From NCBI GenBank assembly GCA_905182985.1, contig CAJJDN010000038.1, positions 390,258 to 454,257 of the forward strand: a DNA stretch of 64,000 nt, given 5' to 3'. This document shows, in pieces, positions 24,997-36,761 of the stretch. Below the pieces are notes generated by a model. That model worked only from the letters and a program-made list of their open reading frames with translations. It did no database searches and had not been told where the DNA came from. Origin of the DNA: Paramecium sonneborni (taxonomy: Eukaryota; Ciliophora; Oligohymenophorea; Peniculida; Parameciidae). The translations under genes were made by a program, and so were the position numbers. How positions within the stretch are numbered: the stretch's first letter is position 1; the number at the start of each line of letters is the position of its first letter.

Positions 24997-27024
24997 ATGA
25001 GATAAAATATTTCCTTTTAACCTTAAGTAGATGAGAAAACTGTTTTTTAGTCTAATTCATCAAATATATACGGTACAGGGAGATTTGGAGATATAAGACC
25101 AAAAAATATTACATTTTAAGGGAATGACAGTTAACGTAACATGGTTTTTGATCCAAGTAAAGTTTAATCCTCATAACATATGACATTTTATAAGTAAAAT
25201 GATAGTAATAGATAATCTGGAGCTAAATTTGGATCTTAATTAGATTCTTAGCAAAAAGGTTTTGCATTTTCATAAAGTGCAAATCCTTTTTTTCAATAAT
25301 CAGAACCTTAAGAAAAATAATAATAATCATTTAGTAGTTAAGGATCTGAAAAAAAGAAAGGAGCATCAAATAAATATTTTTAAAATGGAAATCATTAATA
25401 TTAGTTTTAAAATAATAATCTTTAACATGTGAATTCTGAAGAGAAAACTTGTGAGTAGCATGGTAATACAGCTAAATTAGTTTGTACAACTATTGGATGT
25501 TTGGTTGGAGGATTATGTGAGGAATGTCAACATTAATGTCCTAATATTACTGCAATTGAAGATTATTTTAGAGTATTAGAATTAAAACTAGCAAACTAAT
25601 AATTAGATGTTATCTAAAATGAAAAATTTAAATCTCTTTCTTCAATTAGAGATTATTTCAATCAAATTAGATAGGAAATAATAAATCAAATAGATGAATT
25701 AGAAATCAAATTTATTGCAAAAGTGATTAATGAAACTAGTTTTAATATAGAATTACCATATTAATTTGTTTAAGAATTATTTGAAATGAATTTATTAGAT
25801 CTTACCAGATAAACATCATAATTATCAAAGTTGATTTATAATGATTATCTGAAGGTATCTGAATTTAGTAAGATTTTTGTCTCAGATTAAGGGAGATTTT
25901 AAAAGAAGTTAAATAAGAATGTATAATTGCTAAATTAATTGTTTAGTAATTTTATATATTGTTGCGAATAACAAGTTTTTAGTATAATTTATTTTATAGC
26001 TTTTAAGTTGTGTAGTAGATCATTCAGAATAAAACCTTTAATTGATTGATTAATCAACATAGTTCCATTAGAGTAAAACATTTGAAAATCAAATGAAGAA
26101 TTTGAAACCATATAAATTAATAGAAAATAAATCTAAAAACATATTAGATATATGTTTAATATCAAATTCAATATTAGCAACAGCAGAAGAAAATGGTGAA
26201 ATAATTCTATGGAAATTACCTTATTTTGTTTAATTATTTAAATTTTAGCATGGAGTTGAGTGTATATCTTTAGCTTCTATAAAGGATAATTAAAATACAT
26301 AATTTTTATTGAGCGCGTAAAAATAAAATTAAAAATTAGAGGTAAAGATAAAGATGAATACTAAATATATTTATGGAATGTGGATTTAAGATCTAGAGTA
26401 GGAGATGTAATAGGACATTCTAAATAATTAAGAAAAGTAGTTCCATTGGCATATTCATAAATAGCATGGTGTTAAGAGGATTCTAAAATACGAATATGGA
26501 AATTAAATGAAAAAGAATTAGCACATGAACTCAATGTTCATTCAGCTTGGATAAATGATTTATGTAAAATATCAAGAACATTAATTGCTTCTTGTAGTAG
26601 AGATTATACAGTAGCAGTAATTGATTATTTGACTGGAAAAACCAAATTTATTATTAAGGATGTAACATATGTAAATTGTGTAACATCAATAAATAGTGAG
26701 TAGTTTGCTTTTGCAAATTATAATGGCTAAGTAAAGATCTATTAAGTTGAATAACCACAACTTATATAATAGATATAAGTATCGATGAATTGGATTGATA
26801 CAAATAGTATTTGGTAATTATGTAGAATTAGTAATGATATTTTGGCAGTACAATAGGCAAATGGAGAAACAAGTATAATCACTCTTGATTAAAGGAAAGA
26901 TAAAATTATTAAGACAATTCAATAAACAAAAAAAATATAATAGAATGCATAAACAATAATATTTGTAAACAACTTTAAATTTCTTATACTGCCTTAGTAA
27001 GGAGATATGCAAGTTTTCTAATGA
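24997..27024 (+). CDS. B-box zinc-finger, coiled-coil and WD40-repeat protein
   Basis: About 660 residues. An FG/SQ-rich disordered start (residues 1-140) is followed by a B-box-like finger: CEQHGNTAKLVCTTIGC, then LCEECQHQCP. A helical segment (residues about 190-320) comes next, then WD40 repeats: ILDICLISNSILATAEENG, EIILWKLP, SKIRIWKLNEKELAHELN, LIASCSRDYTVAVID. B-box plus coiled coil plus beta-propeller suggests a TRIM-like scaffold, but no RING finger is present. Introns of 25 nt (near 25974) and 23 nt (near 26317) restore the frame between blades. Confidence 0.8.
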
Positions 27025-27428
27025 ATATTTATGCGTTCATTTTAAATTTCGTATTAATTCATCTAATTCAAATATACTTTAAATTATTTGGATTTATTAT
27101 AAATATTCTATTTAATTTTTTCTTTTTCTATTCATTGCACTCTCCTCATGTTATTTTTTATTTATGAATAGCTAATTTTATATTTTCTGTTGCAGCTATT
27201 TTAAATAAAATTATGATGAAATTACAATAATTTATGTAAAAAGTTCTAACAAGTTTATTTTCTTTTAAAACTCAATCTTATAAAATATTTTATCAAGATA
27301 TAAGAACTAATAATAATAATAAGATTATTTTCATTGTTAATAGAAATTCATTTTGATAATTTATGGTTAATTCAATTATCTTAATAAATAGTTTATTTAT
27401 ATAGATATTAATATCACAAGTTAATGTT
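27025..27428. other. Convergent intergenic region
   Basis: 400 bp between the stops of the B-box/WD40 gene and the minus-strand membrane protein. It is T-rich and AT-rich. I see no ORF, RNA gene or repeat. Confidence 0.5.
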
Positions 27429-28313
27429 TCAAAATCTTTAGTTATATAATTATGCAAATTTTGCCTCTTGTTTTCTGCGATTACGAAATCTTTCTTAAAT
27501 TATATAGAACTCTAGATATAACTTTTAGATTTCAAAAACTGTAACCCATTATTTGTATGTGAATAGAACTTGCAATAATTTTTTTGATCCTTTAACCATA
27601 TTGTAAATAATGACAGTATGAAAAATACCGAAATGAAACATTTAAAATAAGAGTAGATAGCAAGGAAATTCGTTTCGCCATTTAATTAAAAAGAAAAAAA
27701 GTATATAAGTTTCTAATATTATGACAATAACAAATAGAATAGCCCATTCAGTAGTGTAAATAGGAATCAAAAATCTTAAGTCTTAAAATTCAAAGCATTC
27801 TTTATATGTGATATTGTTAACTACAGTTGTTATTAAAAGTAAGGGTTACATTAATTACCAATTGATAACAATTAAATTTCTTATTAATGAAATCATGAGA
27901 GTATTCCTAATTTTTTGCATCCAATATTCTGATAAGGTTAATGCAAAATCAAGAAGTAATGGTATAAAACTTGTGATTATGTGAAAACAAAGTACAAATA
28001 AGGCAATAGAAGCAAATAAATAAGTATTTATTGAATTTAAGATAGTGATACGATTATTGATTTCTCTTTAGACATCTTAATCACTTATTTCTAAGCCCAT
28101 GTAGGTTAATTCAAAATTTTAACTAAGAGTACATCCATCTGAATTAGTTTAATAAATCGATAGGCCATCATTAGATGATACTTTATAGATAGGTTTATTT
28201 AAGAATTCACAATAGTTTGAATATTAGGATGCGGCAATAAAAAAATCAAGAATCATACAAGTTCCTAATAAACTAAATCCAATAGGTTTTTTAGTAATAA
28301 ATGATGAGTACAT
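27429..28313 (-). CDS. Polytopic membrane protein, family not recognised
   Basis: An uninterrupted 294-codon frame from ATG 28313 (MYSSFITKKPIGFSLLGTCM) to TGA 27429, with no intron needed. There are hydrophobic spans at about residues 13-30, 100-125 (YLFASIALFVLCFHIITSFI), 165-180, 205-230 and 235-255, with a basic C-terminus (QERFRNRRKQEAKF). The loop after the first span has cysteines (CEFL, CTL) and could be luminal. No family motif recognised. Adjacent to, and divergent from, the MOK-type kinase gene. Confidence 0.7.
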
Positions 28314-28486
28314 TTATTAATTAATTAAATAATAAATTCAATCAAAAATAGAAATTATGATAAACTATAAAAATGGAACAATAAGCCATAAATATAATGT
28401 TTTGGTAGAATTTAGGAGATTTATCAGCACAATTTATTGTTATGATTATAAAAATTGTTTATTATATTATAAAATAAAAATTTAGA

Positions 28487-29792
28487 ATGCAAAGTAAATA
28501 AATTATTAAGATGAATAGATTATAAACTAATAACAAAGAAGGGAGAGGGCACATTTTCAGAAGTTATAAAAGCTTAGTCAATAAAAACAAATTAATTGGT
28601 TGCTATAAAATGTATGAAACAAGTTTTTTAAACAATTGATCAAGTATTAAATTATTTCTATTTTTGGTTAACAAATTGAAAGAGATATAAGCATTAAGAA
28701 AGTTATAAAACCATGATCATATTATAAAATTGATTGAAGTGTTATAGTAAACTTGATAAATATAATTTAGTGATGAACCTACTGGAAGATTAGCTTTAGT
28801 ATTTGAATTAATGGAGTAAAACCTTTATGAACATATTAAGGGTATTAATGTCGAATGAATAGAATAGGTCGAAAAGTACCCTTAAAATAAGAGAAAATTA
28901 GAAGTTATATGTATTAATTGCTGAAAGCAATAGAATTCATGCATACAAACAATATATTTCATAGAGATATAAAACCGTAAAAAATGTTTTGTATATATAT
29001 ATAGAGAGAATATATTACTTTTAAGCGATCATCTAAAATTAGCTGATTTAGGATCTTGTAAGGGAATATATTCTAAACATCCTTATACAGAATATATATC
29101 AACAAGATGGTATAGATCCCCAGAATGTTTAATGACTGATGGTTATTATGATAGTAAAATGGATATATGGGGAGCAGGATGTGTATTATTTGAAATTACT
29201 GCATTATTTCCTTTGTTTCCTGGAAGTAATGAATTGGATTAAGTTCATCGGATTCATAACATTTTAGGAACACCCAATCCTAAAGTACTTGATAGATTTA
29301 GAAAACATGCATCACATATGGAAATCAATTTCCCTTCTAAAGTTGGAACTGGATTAGAAAATCTCATTCCTCATGCACCTAAAGATTTAGTTGATTTAAT
29401 TAAATAAATGCTTATTTATGATCCAGAAGAAAGAATCAATGCTAAATAGGCATTAAGACATCCCTACTTCAAAGAATTAAGAGATTAAGAATAATAAAAA
29501 CTATTAGAAACAAGTCTATAATCTATTAAATTACTAAAAAAACAGTATTTATTTTTATTTTATTTTTTAAAGCGATGATTCACTTATTGAAGAAGAATAA
29601 AATACATCTCATATCTTACATAAAAAGACTTTATTTAATCAAACAAATAAAATTTTATAAAATTCATTTAAAACTAGAAATTAATAACTTTTAGACTCAG
29701 TAAAATTGCCAACTCTTACAAAAAAATAGGCAGATTTAAAAAAAGCTTATGGGCCTATTCATTTTTAGAGTATTAATTATATTTTATATTGA
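28487..29792 (+). CDS. MOK: MOK/MAK-type (RCK family) protein kinase
   Basis: A CDK/MAPK-related kinase whose relatives control ciliary length. Motifs: KKGEGTFSEVIKAQS, lysine in QLVAIKCMK, HRDIKPENILLL, LKLADLGS, and the activation loop HPYTEYISTRWYRSPEC with the TEY pair typical of MOK. Next come DGYYDSKMDIWGAGCV, FPGSNELDQVHRIHNILGTP and a C-terminal tail of about 90 residues. A 25-nt intron follows the second codon. Others are 24, 26, 28 and 28 nt. One junction is odd: the 23-nt gap at 28644-28666 starts GTATTA but ends TTTTTG instead of TAG, although removing it gives perfect kinase sequence (TIDQ then VNKLKEIQALRKLQNHDHII). Confidence 0.85.
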
Positions 29793-29936
29793 TAGATAAA
29801 GAAACAAAAAAAAAGTCCGTTTAATATGAATATGTTTTATATGGTAAAAAAGCAAATCTTGGTAATTTTTTAAATACTATCAGACAAAAATGAATAATAT
29901 TGATCTTATATTATTTTTTAAATTATTTAATATTCA

Positions 29937-30542
29937 ATGAGAAAAGTAACAGCCAAAGTATTAGTGGTCGGCAGTTCTGCAGTTGGAAAATCTGCTCTTA
30001 TACAACTATATACAACAGGAGAAGTTAATTTTTTAAAGGATTATCAATTAGTATAAACTTTATTAGATTTAATCTTAGACTCAAATAGCTGAAATATCTA
30101 CGAAATTGATTCCATTTGAATCAGAAGAAAAAGATGTCGAATTATATCTATTTGATATTGCTGGATCAGAAATATATGAATAAGCAATTTTAAAATCGAA
30201 CATAGTCAAATTTAATTAATATTATTCAAGTTGAAAGATGCTAACTTTGTTTTCTTATGTTATGACATGACAAAAGAGACTACCTATGAAGCAGCTAAAG
30301 AATGGTTTGAGAGAGTTACAAAGGCTAATGGAAAGAAGTTACCAGGTGTTTTAGTTGCAATGAAATCAGACTTATAAGCAATAAGAAAAATAGAAAATAA
30401 ATAAGGAATGTAATTAGCTAGTCAATTGGGATTATAATTTTTTTCAGTTTCAACAGTAATTTTTAATATTTAATAAAACTAGGCACGTAATTAAGACATT
30501 GATCACCCTTTTTAACATATAGCGTAATAGTTAATTAAATGA
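29937..30542 (+). CDS. IFT27: IFT27-like small GTPase
   Basis: A Rab-like GTPase of intraflagellar transport train IFT-B, where it partners IFT25. The start is MRKVTAKVLVVGSSAVGKSA, giving the P-loop GSSAVGKS. The switch-II DxxG is FDIAGSE. LPGVLVAMKSDLQA occupies the G4 position, and the C-terminus is HPFQHIAQQLIK. The long insertion before the second strand (ISTKLIPFESEEKDVELYLF) matches IFT27 rather than ordinary Rabs, as does the lack of a C-terminal prenylation cysteine. G4 reads MKSD, not NKxD. Introns of 28, 26 and 27 nt. It is followed within 20 bp by the ANP32-like gene. Confidence 0.75.
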
Positions 30543-30560
30543 TATTAATTATTTTAATAA

Positions 30561-31219
30561 ATGGCTAACATATTAGAATTATTTAAAAAAGAAATCAAAT
30601 AAAAAACACAAGAACAGAAAGGTAAATTAATGGATTTTGATCTTGACAATGTTAAGATTGAGAAATTAGACAAATAGGCAGCTGAACTTCTTGAAAAACA
30701 AAATCAGCTGGAATCTTTAAGTCTTGTAGAGTGCTCCTTAATGACACTTGAGGGATTTCCTAAATTACCAAATTTATAGAATTTGGTGTTGGAATAAAAT
30801 TCTTTAGATGGAGAAGCAATTAAATTTATTGCTAACACTTATCCAAATTTAATCTGTCTAAGCTTAGCAGAAAATAAAATAAAAACATTCTCTGTATCTT
30901 ATTATAATATCATTAGGAATTGGAGCCCATTAAGAATTTGAAAAAATTACAATAATTAGATTTATCTGATAATCCTATATCTAAATAAGCCAGTTATTTT
31001 AAAAATGTGTTTGATTTGGTACCAGGATTATAGGTTTTAGATAACAAAGATAAAAATGGAAATGACATTTAATATAGTGATGATGATGAAGAAGAAGGAA
31101 TTGGAGCAGATGGATCAGAAAATTCAGATGATGATTTAGATGATGATGATGATGATTTAAATGATGATGATGATGATGAAGAATCAAGTCCTAAACCAGT
31201 TAAAAAAACAAAAAAATGA
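30561..31219 (+). CDS. ANP32: ANP32-like acidic leucine-rich nuclear phosphoprotein
   Basis: About 210 residues: four short LRRs (LESLSLVECSLMTLEGFPKL, NLVLEQNSLDGEAI, LICLSLAENKIKTF, LQQLDLSDNPIS), then an LRR cap (VFDLVPGLQVLDNKDKNG) and an Asp/Glu tail ending SSPKPVKKTKK. LRR cap plus acidic tail is the ANP32/LANP layout; these proteins bind histones and PP2A and act in nucleus and cytoplasm. The tail is one long GAT/GAA run, whose antisense gives a false His-rich ORF. One 23-nt intron after TFS (near 30894). Confidence 0.85.
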
Positions 31220-31283
31220 TAAATTTATTAAGATTTTTTAGTTCATTAAATTTTTATTTATTTTTATTTTATAAATTATAAAC

Positions 31284-33015
31284 TCATCTTTTTGCTCTTT
31301 ATAATATATTTTTTAAATTATTTATTTTATTATCTAGATCTGTTACATTTCCTGATTTTCTTTCATATTAATGAACCTATTTAATAGGTTGTTTATAATT
31401 ATTGGCAGATTGATTTGTTCTTTATTTTACCTATTATTATTATTATGGAGGTTTATGTTATTAATAATTTTATCTAGGTGGAGAAGGCTATTTAAATATA
31501 TTATTTCTTCCTGGTGATGGCTTCTATTAATTTATAGGAGATGCCTTATTTTGTATTGGTTTTGTATATTATTATGTTCTAGATGGAGAAGGTTTCTTTT
31601 AAATTGGTTATTTATTCATAGGAGAAGTATTATAAAACTTCGGTTTCTAATAAGCAGCCTAATTTAATTATTTAAATTTACTGAATTTTAAGTAGAACTA
31701 CGTGAATTCTTACTTAATGCTGGAGATGCCTATCTTACATTTGGTGAAGCATTTCCAGATGAATTATTTGAGTTCAATCTATTTGGAACTGAATAATTTG
31801 ATTTCCTACTTCCATTTGAATGGTTACTATATGGAGAATAAAGTCTATCAGTTACACCTTTATAACTAAACTTTTTCATTGATTAAGATAATTCTGTTTC
31901 TAATTGATTTATTCTCCTCTTCTACACTACGTCTTATTTCTTTAATGAATCTATTTATCTATGATTTTATCAATTACATACTAATTCAGTCCTTCAACTT
32001 CTTTTTCATATTTTTATATTATCTTTTATGCCTTCACCAATTTGCTTTCCTCTTCTTCGTTCATCAATCTTATATGTTCCTTTATTCTAGTATCCATATC
32101 TACTTTTCCTATCAAATTAGTCAACTCCTTCTTAAAAGCATTTATCTAATCTTTATTAACTTTATATGTACTTCTGCCATCTACATTACTATCTCTGTAC
32201 TTTTTTAATTCAATTATTATTCTAACTTCTATATTTTATCTTCATATAATAATCTATTTGTATTTAACATATTTTATAAATCTTCATTATCCCTTACTAA
32301 TTAATCTACTTCTACTGCCCCTTTCTTCTATGTTAAAGCTTCCTCTAATCTCTTCACTTTTGCTTTTAATAATTCATTCTAATTCACTAATGAATCAGGT
32401 GTTTAAATATCTCTCTTACTTTTAGAAAATGAATTTGAAGCCTAAAATTCTCCATCATTCAATTTTTATAATTTGTAATCAAAAAGTTCTGTTTTTAAAT
32501 TCTATATCTTTGTCATTAATCTAGAGTTTTCTATTTATTCCTCATAATTTAAGGCTAATGGATAATGAATCTTTTCAAAATCAGTTTAATATGACAAAAT
32601 CAAATATCTCTTATTCACTTTTTAATTTGTTGATGATGTTCTAGATATATTACTCTAATCAGATTATTTTTATTATTTCAAATTCTCAAGATCTTGATAT
32701 GTCAAAATTTCAAATAATACCTATTTAGAATATATAAAATACATTTTCATTTGTTTTTTATAATGCAGTTTATAGCATAGATAGAAATATATTGAATTTC
32801 TTTGGGTTTCCTGTCTTACGAGTAAGTTCTTCAATATAATCAATTGTATAAGTATTTTTCCAAATCTATGGCTCATATTTCGATTCCAATTCTATGTAAC
32901 TATGTATAATAATAATTTAATACAGTAAATGATCACTTGCTTACATGCTGATTACGTATTCTATCCCTTAAAGAATAATGTCTGTTTCTAACTATATTTT
33001 TGGATTATCTAACAT
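31284..33015 (-). CDS. CCDC61: CCDC61/VFL3 basal-body coiled-coil protein
   Basis: The N-terminal 150 residues form the XRCC4-like head of VFL3/CCDC61: IQLETDIILQGIEYV, IWKNTYTIDYIEELTRKTGN, KKFNIFLSMLQTAL, then ILTYQDLENLK and KRYLILSYQTDFEKIHYPLA, matching the GYIEDLTHKTGN and RYLILxYxxxFDxIHYPLPL of the animal protein. A long coiled coil follows (KVKRLEEAL; NRLLYEDKIQKLEQQ), then a Ser/Pro/Asn-rich tail with repeated KPSP motifs. The family builds filaments that anchor basal-body rootlets and set basal-body position. A 22-nt intron before the ILTYQDLE segment is clear; smaller ones occur in the coil. TGA at 31284 follows LKNILQRAKR. Confidence 0.85.
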
Positions 33016-33051
33016 TATAATTGAAAAAAAAATAATAATACACACAAAATT

Positions 33052-33660
33052 TCAAAATTAGAGTTCTTGATATTTTTTTATTATGAAAGAAGGAAATAAA
33101 GTTTACTATTTTGATTATTTTTTTTGTAATAATTATGTAAATTATATGCCTTAATTTTCACCTTTCAAAAAGTCAATTAATTTTTATTTTTTTGACTTTT
33201 ACTATTCCTATCTATTAGATGTCTTGAATTTTGTTGGGCTATTTTTATTAGATTAAAGTATTTATAATTCTTCATTTGTTTAATTCAGATTATCATTTGA
33301 ATACTAAACAATTCTAAGATTTTTTATTTATCTAAAATGTTTTTTTATTTATTTAGTATTATTTATAATGTTTTCCTCTAACTATGCATAATTAACAGCA
33401 ATTGTAGGTGTTTAATGAGGTTCAATTATGAGAGATTTCCTATTAGTAATACTGGGTAACAAAAATTATTGATTTATAATCATGTTTTTACGAACAGAAT
33501 TACTGATATTATGATATGATGCAAATCTTGAACTTTCAATTGAATTTTTAAATCTATTTGTTTAATCTTTAGAAGTGTAAGGGACTAAAATAGTGTTCAA
33601 AATTTCCTTTAATTTGAAAACTGGTTTAATAGTAGGTTAAGATCTTGAATTACTTAACAT
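33052..33660 (-). CDS. Hypothetical Asn/Gln/Lys-rich protein
   Basis: A 202-codon frame from ATG 33660 (MLSNSRSQPTIKPVFKLKEI) to TGA 33052, with no intron needed. It is polar and low in complexity towards the end (QKSKKQKLIDFLKGENQG), with one helical patch (YAQLEENIINNTKQIKKHF). It has no recognised domain. It sits between CCDC61 and CCT4 on the same strand with gaps of under 50 bp, so coding is likely from context and from the lack of TGA. Confidence 0.6.
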
Positions 33661-33706
33661 AAATTTATTTATTATTATTATATTTTGTAATATAAAATGT
33701 TAAGCA

Positions 33707-35452
33707 TCAACGGGCTGAAATGACTAGATCATCTATTTTAAGAATCATTCTAACACATTCAGTTGCCAAACTTAAAGCACTTCTAGTAACCAAAATAGGT
33801 TAAACAACTTATTGAGTTGTAATATCATCCACAATATTATTCTAAATAATGATTGTAAATATTTACTTTTTTCATTCCTATTCCTGCAAATTTTTGAGAT
33901 TTAAGATGTCTATTTCTCAATTCAGTAACTACATTAATTGGATTCAATCCTAATAAGGTATAATTAGAATTTACCAGCATTTTCTGCAAGAGTATATGGA
34001 ATAACTTCAAGTGCGTCAGCAAATGCTCTAACACACATAGATCTAGCACCAGTTAATGTATTAGCTTTTTAAGTTAATTTTAATGATAAATGGATTTCAG
34101 GTGCTCCTCCCCCTGGAATCAATCCTTTACTTTTAACAAGACTTCTAACAACACATAAAGCATCATGAATGCTTCTATCAGCTTCATCTAACACTAATTG
34201 ATTTGATCCTCTAACTAAGATAGTTAAAGCTTTAGATTAAGCAGGTACTCCAGTAATTCTTAAAACTTTGCTCTCATCATTTAAATAGACAGTTTCAATA
34301 AGTCCTGCAGTTCCTAATTTATCTGAAGTTAATTAATCTATGTGTGCAACTGGTATCAAACATAAAGTCTATAATATAAATTAGTATCCAATAATACCTT
34401 TGATATAAATTCAACATCCTCTCTTTCAATATCTTTAACAACCATAATTCCTTTCTTAGCTAAAAAATGTAAAGATAAATCATTAACAGCATCTCTTAGA
34501 ATACTTTTTTATATCAATAATACATTTGCACCTGATGCTACAATCTTTTTAACAAGATCTACAATATATTTTCTTTCTTCTTTCAAAATTTTATCCATTT
34601 CTGTATAATCTTTGATTGCAATAGAATTTTCTACATCTGTTTTAGGTGCAGATAAACAAAATTAAAGAAGAGCTACTTTGGCATTTTCAACTTTTTATGG
34701 TCCTCCAGCTGTTTAACTTGCTTTTTAATTAGAGAATACAATTCCTTCAACTAATTCAGTATCATCAATAGTGCCTCCTAATTTTTTGACAATTTTTATA
34801 TCTTTAAGATCGACATTATTTGGTTTAAGAGGATCAATAATCCTTAATACCGCATCCACAGCAAGTGGAGCCAATTATGCACTATTAGATGAAACTACTT
34901 TTGATGATAATGCAGTTTAGACACATTCAATCAACTATTATTTATTATTTAAATCAACAGGTTTCTTCAATTCTTCTAAAGCTTCTAATGCATTTTCTAA
35001 AGCATATTGAAATCCCTCTGAAATTGTTGTTGGATGAATTCCCTTCTCTAAAAGTACTTCACATGATTTCAATAATGCACCAGCAAATACAACAACTGAA
35101 GTAGTACCATCTCCTGCCTCTACATCTTATGCATGTGATATTTCAACCAACTTACATAAATATTCAATTAATTACCATTTTAGCAGTCGGATGAACCAAA
35201 TCCATTTATTTCAAGATTGTTGCCCCATCATTTGTGATAAGTACTTCACCTTTCGCATCTTATATCATTTTGTCCATCCCTCTTGGTCCCAAACTTGTTC
35301 TTATTGCATCAGAAACAGCTTCCCATATATCTTAAATTCTTACCCTTAGCAGCCTGAATATTTGTCAATCTAATATCCTTTGTTTTCTCAGACTTATTGA
35401 AGGTGCTTGCTTTTTATGGTTATGCTTAAGATGCCTATGCTGGTTGACTCAT
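33707..35452 (-). CDS. CCT4: CCT delta subunit (CCT4) of the TRiC chaperonin
   Basis: A cytosolic ATP-driven chaperonin subunit that helps fold tubulin and actin. It starts MSQPAQASQAQPQKAS. Group II chaperonin motifs are all present: [62 protein letters not shown], and the C-terminal [18 protein letters not shown] with MILKIDDLV. The NGDGT-equivalent (AGDGTTS) and GGGxxE are intact. The VVQPLLV...ILKIDD ending points to delta. Introns of 25 nt (after IQAAK), 25 nt (after PTAKM), about 30 nt (after EFISK), 25 nt (before LNPINV) and 25 nt (after GMKK). Confidence 0.9.
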
Positions 35453-35513
35453 ATTTCAAATAAATTTGTTTTATTTAATTTCTGGAAATAAATGTACATA
35501 TTAATATATTGGA

Positions 35514-35944
35514 TCAAGCCCTGTTTGGATAAAGGAATACTCTCAAAGTAGATCCGATGGCTCTTGGTGGAAGATTTCTGTTGAAACGAGCAATCACTAT
35601 TCCATTTGATCCATGAGATCTGCTGATTCGACCCCAGATAGTCTAAAATCAAAAGATTATCAATTACTCTGAATTTTGTGTTGTTCTTTAGAGAGTGAGC
35701 CTTGTAAATATATGCTACTCTTTTTCCCCAATAGAATCTGCTTGATGATACATCATCGACATGTTAAATCTTTAACAATGCCTAATTCTCGTTTTATTAC
35801 ACTTTAGATCTTCTGAAACCTGTGAACACAGCCTTAACCCATAATCTTTTTCAAATATTCTATGTACCTAACTGGTGCTTTCTTATTAACCTTGACTTTC
35901 TTCACTGTTTTTGTTGCCCCCTTTTATTATTACTCGGCTTTCAT
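35514..35944 (-). CDS. RPL35A: Ribosomal protein eL33 (RPL35A)
   Basis: A large-subunit ribosomal protein. The start is ATG 35944 (MKAEQQQKGATKTVKKVKVN). A 22-nt intron gives VRLWVKAVFTGFRRSKVQQN. Then come ALLKI, SSRFYWGKRVAYIYKAHS and, after a 25-nt intron, TIWGRISRSHGSNGIVIARF, with the end NLPPRAIGSTLRVFLYPNRA. The YWGKRVAYVYKA and LPxxAIGxxxRVxLYP blocks define eL33. The codon choice is richer in C and G than the neighbours (GGA, GCC, AGA), as expected for a highly expressed gene. It lies 61 bp upstream of CCT4, same strand. Confidence 0.92.
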
Positions 35945-36279
35945 CAATTAAAATCTTTGTTATTTTAATTTAAATAATTAAAATACTCCAAACTCATTAA
36001 TTCAAAACAAAATACTTCACATAAAGTCTCAATTTACAATCACAACTAAGCATCTAATCCTAAGCCATATTTTTATAAGTAATTAAGACTCATGCATTTA
36101 TATTAATCAATATTAAGTAGAATGCATTTCATTCATTTAATATTAGATTTATCTAAAATATACTGTTTGATACTTATCATGCTTTTAAGCATTAAATTTT
36201 ATTACTAATAATATAATATTTGATCATAGAGTTCCTTTTGTAATTTATTAAGGATCAATATACATCTACCTCAAATTAG
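35945..36279. other. Divergent intergenic region upstream of eL33
   Basis: 335 bp between the eL33 start and the next plus-strand ORF. It is AT-rich with several TTTAAAT/ATTAAAT runs. It should contain the eL33 promoter. No specific motif, RNA gene or ORF is supported. Confidence 0.5.
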
Positions 36280-36758
36280 ATGTCTATTCGATTATTAAAC
36301 TCCTTAGCAATTTCAAAAGTCTGATATAAATTTTTGGAATTATAGTTTATATTTGGTATCTTGAATACTTTATTGTATTTTGGGCTGCTCCTTGGAAAAG
36401 TCTAATGCTTCCTTAGATTAAAAATAATTTTAATCAAATTTTGTTGACTAATTTTTAACTCACTGTTGGATAATATTGGAAAGAACTTATACTCAATTTA
36501 AATATAATTGATCATTAATTAAATCGGTAATCCTCAAGTCATCATTAACTATCCAGATTATCTTTAAAATTATGTTACTAAAGGGAATAATGATATTGTT
36601 GAGTATGTTGAATAAGTAAATCATGAGGTTGCACTTATCAAAGTTTAAACTCCAAATCATAAATCTAATTTCAAAAAGAAATATGTTCTATCATTTTTAT
36701 ATGACTTTTTCAATACAAGGATGAATTATTTTATTTATAATCTTATATATATATACAA
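36280..36758 (+). CDS. Thioredoxin-fold-like ORF without CxxC (tentative)
   Basis: A piecewise reading gives MSIRLLNSLAISK, then IYLEYFIVFWAAPWKSLMLP and, after a possible 19-nt intron, GNPQVIINYPDYLQNYVTKG with DIVEYVEQVN. The FWAxPW...LxPxL strand and helix and the later fold order look like thioredoxin, but the active-site CGPC is replaced by APWKSL, so it would not be redox-active. Exon borders at both ends are unresolved, and a reading that continues in frame into the next gene is possible. Confidence 0.35.
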
Positions 36759-36761
36759 TTA

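Noticed and set aside
30999..31187. Minus-strand His-rich short ORF
   Set aside because: It is the antisense of the Asp/Glu-coding GAT/GAA run in the tail of the ANP32-like gene.
31879..32208. Plus-strand 109-residue Leu/Phe-rich ORF
   Set aside because: It is a shadow of the Lys/Glu-rich coiled coil of CCDC61 on the opposite strand.
33837..34049. Separate small minus-strand gene
   Set aside because: Its C-terminal half ([14 protein letters not shown]) is a CCT4 exon; the N-terminal half is the wrong frame read through a 25-nt intron.
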